This document shows, one piece after another, positions 8,955 to 16,616 of a DNA stretch of 64,000 bases (position 1 is the stretch's first letter; each line of letters opens with the position of its first letter). A program made the translations under genes and the position numbers. The notes beneath the pieces are model-generated. The model was not told the DNA's origin and ran no database searches. It saw only the letters and a list, made by a program, of their open reading frames with translations. Source of the DNA: Myxococcales bacterium (GTDB lineage Bacteria; Myxococcota_A; Bradymonadia; Bradymonadales; Bradymonadaceae); assembly GCA_007120035.1 (NCBI GenBank), contig SKON01000049.1, positions 53,145 to 117,144 on the forward strand. The letters run 5' to 3'.

Positions 8955-9317
8955 GTGCGGGCCGTGCTGAGTGTAGTGGTGTTGCTGGGGGCGCTGGCCG
9001 CGTTTCTGGCATTTGCTGCGGGGAGTGCGGTCGCGACCTATCAGGTGATGGTCTCCGGGAGCGAGGCACCGTGGTGGGCTTTTGTTGGGTACGCGGGAAT
9101 GATCATCGCCTGTGTATTGGGCGGATACATGGGGATGGGGAGCAATCCGGTGGAAGGGACCATCGGCCTGGTGGTCATCGGTATGATGGTGGCCGGGGTG
9201 TTGCCCGTGGTGGCGGGCCATTTGGGAGATGAGGTGGTGGTGTCGTCGTGGCTGTTGATGGCCGGTGTGGTTGTGGGGGGGCTGGTGGTGATTTGGGGGC
9301 CTTGGATGAAGACGTAG
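8955..9317 (+). CDS. small four-helix membrane protein of unknown function
   Basis: A protein of about 120 residues made almost entirely of hydrophobic segments: VRAVLSVVVLLGALAAFLAF, WWAFVGYAGMIIACVLGGYM, TIGLVVIGMMVAGVLPVVAG and SSWLLMAGVVVGGLVVIWG. I chose the GTG at 8955 because GGGGGGAG sits about 6 bases upstream; another GTG at 8913 would add 14 polar residues. It lies 45 bases after the inositol-phosphate synthase gene in the same direction and may be co-transcribed. I do not recognise a family. Confidence 0.6.
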   Translation: MRAVLSVVVLLGALAAFLAFAAGSAVATYQVMVSGSEAPWWAFVGYAGMIIACVLGGYMGMGSNPVEGTIGLVVIGMMVAGVLPVVAGHLGDEVVVSSWLLMAGVVVGGLVVIWGPWMKT

Positions 9318-9625
9318 GGGTTCGATGAAGGCGTGGGGCGGCGCGGGACGACCGCCGGTGCTGGCGCAACACCCTGGCGTCGAGTTTGGGCGTGAGAACG
9401 GGTGGTTTGCGAGGAAGGGAGGAGCACCGGAGCCCTGCCGCCTCCGGCGCAGGTTTTCGCCGAGTGTGCAAGTGAGCAGTGGAGGTAGAGCCGACCTCGA
9501 AGGTGGCGGATCTCGGCGTAAGAACGGTCGGTGTGGGGAGGACACCTGCGCCAGTGCGCCAGCACCGGGGGGCGTCCCGGGGCGCCCGTTCGGTCGCCTC
9601 TCCTCCGCCTGGAAAGTCCGGCTGA
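9318..9625. repeat. non-coding intergenic element with long inverted repeat
   Basis: No convincing gene lies between 9318 and 9704. A perfect 14-base inverted repeat (9355-9368 and 9555-9568) extends outward imperfectly to about 9335 and 9588, giving arms of about 33 bases around a 186-base centre. The centre holds an imperfect direct repeat, with GGCGTGAGAACGG at 9389-9401 and GGCGTAAGAACGG at 9515-9527. Parts of both arms recur at 25718-25756, so this is a dispersed non-coding element, perhaps REP- or MITE-like. The last 80 bases hold the preT promoter. Confidence 0.6.
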
Positions 9626-9655
9626 TTGACAGGGGAGAAGGCACCTCGGTATGGT
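9626..9655 (+). promoter_or_regulatory. sigma-70-like promoter of the pyrimidine catabolism operon
   Basis: A perfect TTGACA (9626-9631) lies 18 bases before TATGGT (9650-9655). Transcription would begin near 9662, which rules out the in-frame GTG-like start at 9651 and supports the ATG at 9705. Confidence 0.6.
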
Positions 9656-9704
9656 TTCGGGCCCAACCCACTGTATCCCTCTTTCCGCCGTCCGGAGCAT
9701 GTGC

Positions 9705-11030
9705 ATGAGCGATCCCTCGGTGAAGGTCTCCGATAATTTCGTCGAATACAAACCGCCCATGGGGCATAACACGGCGTTACAGGAGGCCAACCGGTGCCTG
9801 AATTGTTACGACGCCCCCTGCATCAAGGCCTGCCCGACGGGGATCGACATCCCGGGGTTCATCAAGAAGATAGCGACAGGGAACCTCCGGGGGTCGGCGC
9901 GGACGATCCTGGAGGCCAACATCCTGGGAGCCTCCTGCGCTCGGGTGTGCCCCACGCAGGAGCTCTGCGAGGGGGCCTGCGTGCTCCACGACCTCCACGA
10001 GGAGCCCATCGACATCGGGCGGCTCCAGCGACACGCCACGGACTTCGTGGTGATGGAGGAGGACGGACCAGACCTCTTTGAGGCGGCTCCGAAGAACGGC
10101 AAGAAGGTCGCCCTCGTCGGGGCCGGTCCGGCCAGCCTGGGGTGCGCGGCGGAGCTGGCGCGGCTGGGGTACGAAGCGGTCTGTTTTGAGAAGGCCGAGA
10201 AGCCCGGGGGGCTGAACACATTCGGGATCGCCGACTACAAGATGACCTACGCTGCAGCGCTCAAAGAGATCGAGTGGGTGGAGCAACTCGGCGTCGAGAT
10301 TCGGTGCAACACCGCGGTCGGCGAGGACGTGACCGTGGCGGAGCTGGAAGAGGAGTACGACGCCATCTTCCTCGGGGTGGGGCTCGGGGGTGTGGGTCCC
10401 CTGGGGCTGCCTGGAGAGGAGCTCGAGGGCGTGCGGGACTCCCTGGAGTTCATCGCCGAGCTGAAGGTGAGGCCCAAGGAAGAGGTGGCCCTGAGGGGCA
10501 AGAAGGTCGCTGTGATCGGTGGCGGGAACACGGCGATCGACGCCGTGACGCAGTCCTGCCGGCTCGGCGCCGACCAGGTGTACATGGTCTATCGCCGGGG
10601 TCCGAAGGATATGGGCGCTTATCCCCACGAGCAGGAACTCGCCAGGAAGGACGGCGGCATCTTTGTGTATTACTCGCAGCCCGTGGAGGTCGTCGGCGAA
10701 GGCGGCAAGGTCACGGGGCTGAAGATGGTGCGCACCGAGGTCAAGGACGGTCGGGTTCACTACATCGATGGGTCGGAGCAGGTTCTCGACGTGGACGTGG
10801 TCCTGCGGGCCACGGGCCAGTCGAAGCTGAGGGAGTTCTTCTTGCTCTTCGACGGGCTGGCCCTCGACGAGAAGGGGCGGGTGATCGCCGATGAGGACGG
10901 ACGCACGTCTGTGAAGGGTGTGTGGACCGGGGGAGATTGTGTCAGCGGTGGCCAGGAAGTGGTCAACGCCGTGGCCGAAGGAAAACGGGCCGCCGAGAGC
11001 ATTCACCGGGAACTACAAGGAGCGAGCTGA
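9705..11030 (+). CDS. preT: NAD-dependent dihydropyrimidine dehydrogenase, subunit PreT-like
   Basis: NAD(P)H/FAD oxidoreductase subunit of the enzyme reducing uracil and thymine to dihydropyrimidines. The N-terminal cysteine cluster region is present: NRCLNCYDAPCIKACPTGIDIP, then CARVCPTQELCEGACV, binding Fe-S clusters as in glutamate synthase small subunit relatives. Two dinucleotide-binding motifs follow: VALVGAGPASLGCA (FAD) and VAVIGGGNTAIDA (NAD(P)H). Length is 441 residues from 9705, a start supported by CCGGAG 7 bases upstream and by the promoter at 9626-9655. The stop overlaps the preA start as TGATG, so the subunits are coupled. Confidence 0.92.
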   Translation: MSDPSVKVSDNFVEYKPPMGHNTALQEANRCLNCYDAPCIKACPTGIDIPGFIKKIATGNLRGSARTILEANILGASCARVCPTQELCEGACVLHDLHEEPIDIGRLQRHATDFVVMEEDGPDLFEAAPKNGKKVALVGAGPASLGCAAELARLGYEAVCFEKAEKPGGLNTFGIADYKMTYAAALKEIEWVEQLGVEIRCNTAVGEDVTVAELEEEYDAIFLGVGLGGVGPLGLPGEELEGVRDSLEFIAELKVRPKEEVALRGKKVAVIGGGNTAIDAVTQSCRLGADQVYMVYRRGPKDMGAYPHEQELARKDGGIFVYYSQPVEVVGEGGKVTGLKMVRTEVKDGRVHYIDGSEQVLDVDVVLRATGQSKLREFFLLFDGLALDEKGRVIADEDGRTSVKGVWTGGDCVSGGQEVVNAVAEGKRAAESIHRELQGAS

Positions 11031-12310
11031 TGGCCGATCTGCGATGTAATACGGCGGGGATCAAGTCCCCGAACCCTTTCTGGTTGGCCTCGGCGCCGCC
11101 GACGAACACCGGCGATCAGGTGATGCGAGCCTTCGATGCCGGGTGGGGCGGCGCGGTGTGGAAGACCCTGGGAGAGCCCGTCGTCAACGTGTGGTCCCGC
11201 TACGGAGCGGTGGACATCAACGGCGTGAAGATGATGGGGCTCAACAATATCGAGCTGATCACCGATCGGCCCCTGGACGTAAACTTCCGGGAGATCCGGG
11301 AGGTGAAGAAGCGCTACCCCGACCACGCCGTGATCGTCAGCCTGATGGTGGAGTCCAGCCGCGAGGCCTGGCATGACATCGTCAAGAGGGCCGAGGACGC
11401 CGGCGCCGACGGCCTGGAGCTGAACTTCGGGTGCCCCCACGGGATGAGCGAGCGGGGGATGGGATCCGCCGTCGGTCAGGTGCCGGACTACACCCGGCAG
11501 ATCACGGAGTGGGTCAAGGAAGTAGCCACCGTGCCGGTGCTGGTGAAGCTGACGCCGAATATCAGCGACATCCGGTACGCCGCTCGGGCCGCCAAAGAAG
11601 GGGGCGGCGACGGCGTGAGCCTGATCAACACCATCAACTCCATCATTGGCCTGGACCTGGACACGCTCTCGCCGAACCCGGCGGTGAACGGGAAGTCCTC
11701 TCACGGCGGGTATTGTGGGCCGGCGGTGAAGCCCATCGCCCTGAACATGGTCTCCCAGATCGGGACGGACCCCGCCACGGTGGGGCTGCCGATCAGCGGG
11801 ATCGGCGGAGTGTCAACCTGGCGAGACGCCGTGGAGTTCATCGCTCTGGGGGCTACCTCGGTGCAGGTGTGCACGGCGGTGATGCACTACGGGTTCCGGA
11901 TCGTGGAGGACCTCAAGGACGGCCTGTCAAACTACCTCGACGAGCGGGGGATGACCCTCGATGAGCTCCGGGGCTACAGCCTGCCGAAGATCCGGGACTG
12001 GAAGGAGCTGGATCTGAACTTCGCGGTGAACGCCCGGATCAACCAGGAGACCTGCATCGGCTGCGGCCTTTGCTACACGGCCTGCGAGGACGGCGCCCAC
12101 CAGGCGATCTTCTCTCGACCCCGGGAAGACGGTCGCACCTACGTGGAGGTCATTCCCGACGCCTGCGTAGGGTGCAACCTCTGCAGTCTGGTGTGCCCCG
12201 TGGACGGGTGCATCGAGATGGTAGAGATCCCCAACGACTATGAGCCCTGCTCCTGGGAGGAGTACACCGCCGGCGAGAAGGAGCTGGCCCCTCGTCCCGA
12301 GCATCAGTAG
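11030..12310 (+). CDS. preA: NAD-dependent dihydropyrimidine dehydrogenase, subunit PreA
   Basis: FMN-binding catalytic subunit that reduces uracil or thymine. The 426-residue chain is a dihydroorotate dehydrogenase-like TIM barrel (LELNFGCPHGMSERGMGSAVGQ near 131-152, VKLTPNISDI near 175-184, INTINSI and GISGIGGV-type phosphate loops). A C-terminal ferredoxin module follows with two 4Fe-4S motifs: CIGCGLCYTAC and CVGCNLCSLVC. The start at 11030 overlaps the preT stop and has AAGGAG 6 bases upstream; longer in-frame readings would run inside preT. It forms a heteromeric enzyme with PreT. Confidence 0.93.
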   Translation: MADLRCNTAGIKSPNPFWLASAPPTNTGDQVMRAFDAGWGGAVWKTLGEPVVNVWSRYGAVDINGVKMMGLNNIELITDRPLDVNFREIREVKKRYPDHAVIVSLMVESSREAWHDIVKRAEDAGADGLELNFGCPHGMSERGMGSAVGQVPDYTRQITEWVKEVATVPVLVKLTPNISDIRYAARAAKEGGGDGVSLINTINSIIGLDLDTLSPNPAVNGKSSHGGYCGPAVKPIALNMVSQIGTDPATVGLPISGIGGVSTWRDAVEFIALGATSVQVCTAVMHYGFRIVEDLKDGLSNYLDERGMTLDELRGYSLPKIRDWKELDLNFAVNARINQETCIGCGLCYTACEDGAHQAIFSRPREDGRTYVEVIPDACVGCNLCSLVCPVDGCIEMVEIPNDYEPCSWEEYTAGEKELAPRPEHQ

Positions 12311-12355
12311 GGCCAGACCTACAATTTAGACCCCCTCAATTCCAGGAGTGGAAGC

Positions 12356-13738
12356 ATGTCGGATCTCTTGATCAAGAACGGTGAGATCATCACTGCCAGT
12401 CAGCGTTACACGGCGGATATCCTGGCCAAAGACGGCACGATCGTGGCGATCGGCGAAGGCCTGGAGGCTCCCGCCGGGGCCGAGGTCTACGACGCCTCGG
12501 GCAAGTACGTCTTCCCCGGGTTTATCGACCCCCATACCCACGTGTATCTGCCGTTTATGGGCACCTTCGCGAAGGACGACTACGAGACGGCCACGGTGTC
12601 GGCCCTCTGCGGGGGGACGACGACGCTGATCGACTTCGTGATCCCCGGTCGGGACGAGGCGCCTCTGTCGGCGATCGACACCTGGCGAGCCCAGGCGGAG
12701 GGCAAAGCCTGCTCGGACTACACCTGGCATATGGCGGTGACCCGATTCGACGATGAGGTGGCCGCCGAGCTGCGGGAGATCGTGAAGATGGGGGTGGCGA
12801 GCTTCAAGGTATTCCTGGCCTACCGAGGCGCCCTGGGGATCGACGACCGAGAGCTCTTCTACACGATGAAGCTCGCCAAGGAGCTGGGCGTGATCGTGAC
12901 CGCCCACTGCGAGAACCAGGACATGGTGGCCGAGCTGCAGGCCGAGCTGATCGCCGCCGGCAAGATCGGGCCGGAGTGGCACGAGCCGAGCCGTCCCGTG
13001 GAGGTCGAGGCCGAGGGGACCCGGCACCTCTGCACCATGTCGGAGGTCACCGGGGCCCACTGTTATGTGGTGCACCTCTCCTGTGAGCGGGCCCTTCGCG
13101 AGGCCGTACGGGCCAAGCTCCGGGGCGTGAACGTGTACGTGGAGACCCTGATCCAGCACCTGCTCCTGGATAAGACCTACGCGGAGCGCCCCGACTTCGA
13201 GGGGGCGAACTTCGTGATGAGCCCGCCCCTGCGGGAGGAGTCCAACTTCGATCCCCTCTGGGAGGGGTTCCGGCACGGGATGATCTCCACCCTGGGGAGC
13301 GACCACGCCCCCTTCGACACAGAGCAGAAGAAGATGGGCAAGGACAACTTCTGCTTGATCCCCAACGGGATCCCCTCGTTGGAGGACCGGGTGCGGATGT
13401 TCTACACCCACGGGGTGTCTACGGGGCGGGTGGATATTCACCGGTTTGTGGACGCGGCGAGTACGGCGGCGGCGAAGATCTTCGGACTATTTCCGAAGAA
13501 GGGGACGATTCAACTGGGGAGTGACGCCGACCTGGTGGTCTACGATCCGAACCACCGGGACAAGATCAGCGCCGAGACCCACCACATGAACATCGACTAC
13601 AACCCCTTTGAAGGCTTCGACGTGCACGGCCGGTGCGACCTGGTGACGGTCCGGGGTAACGTCCAGGTCCGAGACGGGGAGTTCGTGGGAAAGAAAGGGA
13701 TCGGCCAGTTCCTGAAGCGGGAACCCACTCATTTCTAG
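12356..13738 (+). CDS. hydA: dihydropyrimidinase (D-hydantoinase)
   Basis: Amidohydrolase-superfamily enzyme that opens dihydrouracil or dihydrothymine to N-carbamoyl-beta-amino acids. The 460 residues show the binuclear metal site: DPHTHVYLPF near 60-69, the lysine to be carboxylated in FKVFLAYRG near 149, TAHCEN near 182, HLSCERA near 238 and GSDHAPF near 315. The N-terminal LLIKNGEIITA and C-terminal DADLVVYDP are typical of the family. It lies 45 bases after preA with CAGGAG before the ATG, consistent with the same operon and the second step of the pathway. Confidence 0.93.
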   Translation: MSDLLIKNGEIITASQRYTADILAKDGTIVAIGEGLEAPAGAEVYDASGKYVFPGFIDPHTHVYLPFMGTFAKDDYETATVSALCGGTTTLIDFVIPGRDEAPLSAIDTWRAQAEGKACSDYTWHMAVTRFDDEVAAELREIVKMGVASFKVFLAYRGALGIDDRELFYTMKLAKELGVIVTAHCENQDMVAELQAELIAAGKIGPEWHEPSRPVEVEAEGTRHLCTMSEVTGAHCYVVHLSCERALREAVRAKLRGVNVYVETLIQHLLLDKTYAERPDFEGANFVMSPPLREESNFDPLWEGFRHGMISTLGSDHAPFDTEQKKMGKDNFCLIPNGIPSLEDRVRMFYTHGVSTGRVDIHRFVDAASTAAAKIFGLFPKKGTIQLGSDADLVVYDPNHRDKISAETHHMNIDYNPFEGFDVHGRCDLVTVRGNVQVRDGEFVGKKGIGQFLKREPTHF

Positions 13739-13795
13739 ATCAGGTGGTTCAAAAGAAACGTTGTGAACAAGCCTTCCATGGCGAGGAGAACAGAC

Positions 13796-15286
13796 ATGTC
13801 GAAATTAGCGTTTGAGGCCCGGGACTACGGGTTTTCGGAGTACGTCACGGCGAAGAACTGGATCGGCGGGGAGTGGACCCAGTCGGCGTCGGGGAAGACC
13901 GAAGAGGTCTTCAACCCTCGGTATGGAAAGGCCATGGGGAGCGTCGTCTTCTCCGGGGCCAAGGACGTGGCGGCGGCCTTCGAGGCGGCGAGCAAGGCCC
14001 AGCCGGGCTGGGCGGACCTTCCGACCCGTGAGCGGGCCCAGGTGATGTATCGCCTGAAGTACCTGATGGAGGAGAACCTCGACGAGCTCTCTTGGCTGCT
14101 CTCTCACGAGAACGGAAAGACCTTCGGGCAGGCCAAGGCGGAGGTGATGAAGGGCATCGAGTGTGTGGAGTTCGGGGCGTCTCTGGCCAACCAGGCCGAC
14201 GGCGGCCAACTCGACGTGAGCCGGGGCGTGAACTGCCGGACCATCTATGAGCCCGTGGGCGTCGTGGCCGGCGTGACGCCCTTCAACTTCCCGACCATGG
14301 TGCCCCTGTGGATGATTCCCCAGGCGCTGGTGGGAGGGAACGCGTTCTTGCTGAAGCCCTCGGAGCGCACCCCCTACGGGGCGATGCGGCTGGCGGAGCT
14401 TTTGAAAGAGGCGGGCCTGCCCGATGGGGTGTTCAACCTGGTCAACGGTGGCAAGGAGGCCGTGGAGGCCCTCTGCGACCACGAAGGGATCGGGGCCCTG
14501 GGGTTCGTGGGGTCCACGCCGGTGGCCCAGATCGTGTACGAGCGGGCGTCGAAGACGGGCAAGAAGGTGGTCTGTCTGGGAGGCGCGAAGAACCACCTGG
14601 TGGTGGTGCCCGACGCCGATCGGGAGCTCTCGTCGTCGAATATCGTGGCATCCTTCACGGGCTGCGCCGGACAGCGGTGCATGGCAGCCGCCGTGCTCCT
14701 CGCCGTCGGCGACGTGCAGCACATCATCGACGACGTGGTGAGCCAGGCCTCGGAGCTGGTGGCCGGGAAGGACATCGGCGCCATCGTGACGCCGGAGTCG
14801 CGCGAGCGGATCCTGGGGTATATCGACGAGGCCGAGAAGGAGGGCTTTACCATCGCCGTCGACGGTCGGGGCCAGGGCCCTGACGGAGATGGCTGGTGGG
14901 TCGGGGCCACCGTGATCGACCACGTGGAGCCCGGCGCCCGATGCGCCACCGAGGAGATCTTCGGGCCCGTGCTCTCCATCATCCGGGTGGACACCCTGGA
15001 GGAGGCGTTGGCGATTGAGAACGCCAGCCCCTTCGGCAACGCGGCGGCGATCTACACCACCAGCGGCGACATCGCCGAGCGGGCGGTGCGGCGATTCCAG
15101 GCCGGGATGTGCGGCGTGAACATCGGGGTCCCCGTGCCTCGGGAGCCGTTTGCCTTCGGCGGTTGGAACGACAGCAAGTTCGGCCACGGCGACATCACCG
15201 GTTGGGACGGGTTCGCCTTCTGGACTCGCCCCCGCAAGGTGACCACCAAGTGGGCCCTGCAATCGGACCAGACCTGGATGAGCTAA
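13796..15286 (+). CDS. mmsA: CoA-acylating methylmalonate-semialdehyde dehydrogenase
   Basis: Aldehyde dehydrogenase converting methylmalonate semialdehyde to propionyl-CoA (from thymine) or malonate semialdehyde to acetyl-CoA (from uracil). Length is 496 residues. Family landmarks are GVVAGVTPFNFPTMVPLWM, KPSERTP, GFVGSTPVAQIVYERA and the catalytic Cys in CAGQRCMAAA; EEIFGPVLSIIRV is near the end. GAGGAG lies 7 bases before the ATG at 13796, which I prefer over a start 11 codons upstream. It supplies the last step of reductive pyrimidine degradation and could equally serve valine or inositol breakdown. Confidence 0.92.
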   Translation: MSKLAFEARDYGFSEYVTAKNWIGGEWTQSASGKTEEVFNPRYGKAMGSVVFSGAKDVAAAFEAASKAQPGWADLPTRERAQVMYRLKYLMEENLDELSWLLSHENGKTFGQAKAEVMKGIECVEFGASLANQADGGQLDVSRGVNCRTIYEPVGVVAGVTPFNFPTMVPLWMIPQALVGGNAFLLKPSERTPYGAMRLAELLKEAGLPDGVFNLVNGGKEAVEALCDHEGIGALGFVGSTPVAQIVYERASKTGKKVVCLGGAKNHLVVVPDADRELSSSNIVASFTGCAGQRCMAAAVLLAVGDVQHIIDDVVSQASELVAGKDIGAIVTPESRERILGYIDEAEKEGFTIAVDGRGQGPDGDGWWVGATVIDHVEPGARCATEEIFGPVLSIIRVDTLEEALAIENASPFGNAAAIYTTSGDIAERAVRRFQAGMCGVNIGVPVPREPFAFGGWNDSKFGHGDITGWDGFAFWTRPRKVTTKWALQSDQTWMS

Positions 15287-15295
15287 GGAGTAGAC

Positions 15296-16615
15296 GTGAA
15301 TTCCGACGAGATGATCCAGCTGTGTAAGCAGCACACGATGTACACCTGGACGAAGGGTGAGGCCGTCAACCCGATCCCTGTGGACCGGGCCGAAGGGGTG
15401 TACTTCTACACCCCTGAGGGCAAGCGGTTTCTGGACTTCAACAGCCAGTTGATGTGCGTGAACATCGGCCACGGTCACCCCAGGGTGGTCAAGGCGATCC
15501 AGGATCAGGTGGCGCAGCTCACCTATGTGTTTCCGGGGACCGCCACGGCCGTGCGGGCTCGGGTCGGGCAGTTGATGGCCAAGATCACTCCCGACGAGCT
15601 GAGCACCTTCTTCTTTACCCTCGGGGGCGCTGAGGCCAACGAGAACGCCATCAAGATCGTGCGGCAGTACACGGGTCGGCAGAAGATCTTGAGCCGGTAC
15701 CGCAGTTACCACGGGGCGACGAACGCCTGCATGCAGCTCACCGGCGATCCCCGGCGGCTGCCGAACGAGCCGGGCACCCCGGGGTTCGTGAAGGTGATGG
15801 ACCCCCGGCCCTACCACTACTCCTTCGGGATGACCGAGGAGGAGCAGACCGCGGAAAACCTGAAGTACCTCGAAGAAGTGATCATGTACGAGGGCCCGGA
15901 TCGGATCGCGGCGATGTTCGTGGAGACCGTGACCGGGACCAACGGGGTGCAGCCGCCGCCGAAGGGATACTTCCAGGGGTTGCGGAAGATCCTCGACAAG
16001 TACGGGATCCTCCTGGTCTGCGATGAGGTGATGGCCGGGTTCGGGCGGACGGGCAAGATGTTCGCCTTTGAGCACTACGGGATCGTCCCCGACGTGCTGA
16101 CCATGGCCAAGGGACTGACCAGCGCGTATGCGCCGCTGGGTGCGGTGGCCGTGACGGATCCCATCGCCAGGCACTTCGAGGAGAACGTGTTCTGGGGTGG
16201 CCTGACCTACAACTCCCATTGTGTGGGTCTCGCGGCGGCCGAGGCGGCCATCGAGGTCCTCATCGAAGAGGGGTTGGTGGAGAACGCCGCCAAGATGCAG
16301 CACGTGATGCGAGAGGAGATGGACCGGCTGCAGGAGCGCCACCCCTCTGTGAAAGAGGGGCGAGCTCTGGGGCTCTTTGGGATGATGGACATCCAGAAGA
16401 ACAGCGCCGGAGAGCGGATCGCGCCGTACAACGGGAGCCACCCGGCGATGCAGAAGCTGGGCAAGTTCTTCCGGGACAACGGGCTCTTCACCTTCGTGCG
16501 GTGGGGCAGCTTCATGTGCAACCCGCCGCTGTGCATCACCGAGGAGCAGCTCCGAGAGGGGTTTGAGATCATCGATCGAGGCCTGGAGATCACCGACGCG
16601 GCGTTCGAGGGCTGA
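15296..16615 (+). CDS. class III pyridoxal-phosphate aminotransferase (probable beta-alanine / beta-aminoisobutyrate aminotransferase)
   Basis: PLP enzyme of 439 residues in the omega-aminotransferase group. Visible features are the FFTLGGAEANENAIKI cofactor-phosphate region near 103-118, SYHGAT near 139-144, LLVCDEVMAGFGRTG near 238-252 and the Schiff-base lysine in TMAKGLT near 279-285. The GTG start has AAGGAG 5 bases upstream and follows the mmsA stop by 9 bases. Position between pyrimidine-ring opening and the semialdehyde dehydrogenase suggests it converts beta-alanine or beta-aminoisobutyrate to the semialdehyde. The exact substrate is inferred from context. Confidence 0.85.
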   Translation: MNSDEMIQLCKQHTMYTWTKGEAVNPIPVDRAEGVYFYTPEGKRFLDFNSQLMCVNIGHGHPRVVKAIQDQVAQLTYVFPGTATAVRARVGQLMAKITPDELSTFFFTLGGAEANENAIKIVRQYTGRQKILSRYRSYHGATNACMQLTGDPRRLPNEPGTPGFVKVMDPRPYHYSFGMTEEEQTAENLKYLEEVIMYEGPDRIAAMFVETVTGTNGVQPPPKGYFQGLRKILDKYGILLVCDEVMAGFGRTGKMFAFEHYGIVPDVLTMAKGLTSAYAPLGAVAVTDPIARHFEENVFWGGLTYNSHCVGLAAAEAAIEVLIEEGLVENAAKMQHVMREEMDRLQERHPSVKEGRALGLFGMMDIQKNSAGERIAPYNGSHPAMQKLGKFFRDNGLFTFVRWGSFMCNPPLCITEEQLREGFEIIDRGLEITDAAFEG

Positions 16616-16616
16616 G

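Noticed and set aside
9325..9708. A 127-codon open frame before preT
   Set aside because: It covers the inverted repeat and the promoter at 9626-9655, and its start has no ribosome site.
7518..9767. Open reading frame of about 749 codons on the minus strand
   Set aside because: It spans the inositol-phosphate synthase, the small membrane protein and the repeat element; the His/Pro/Arg-rich translation is a GC artefact.
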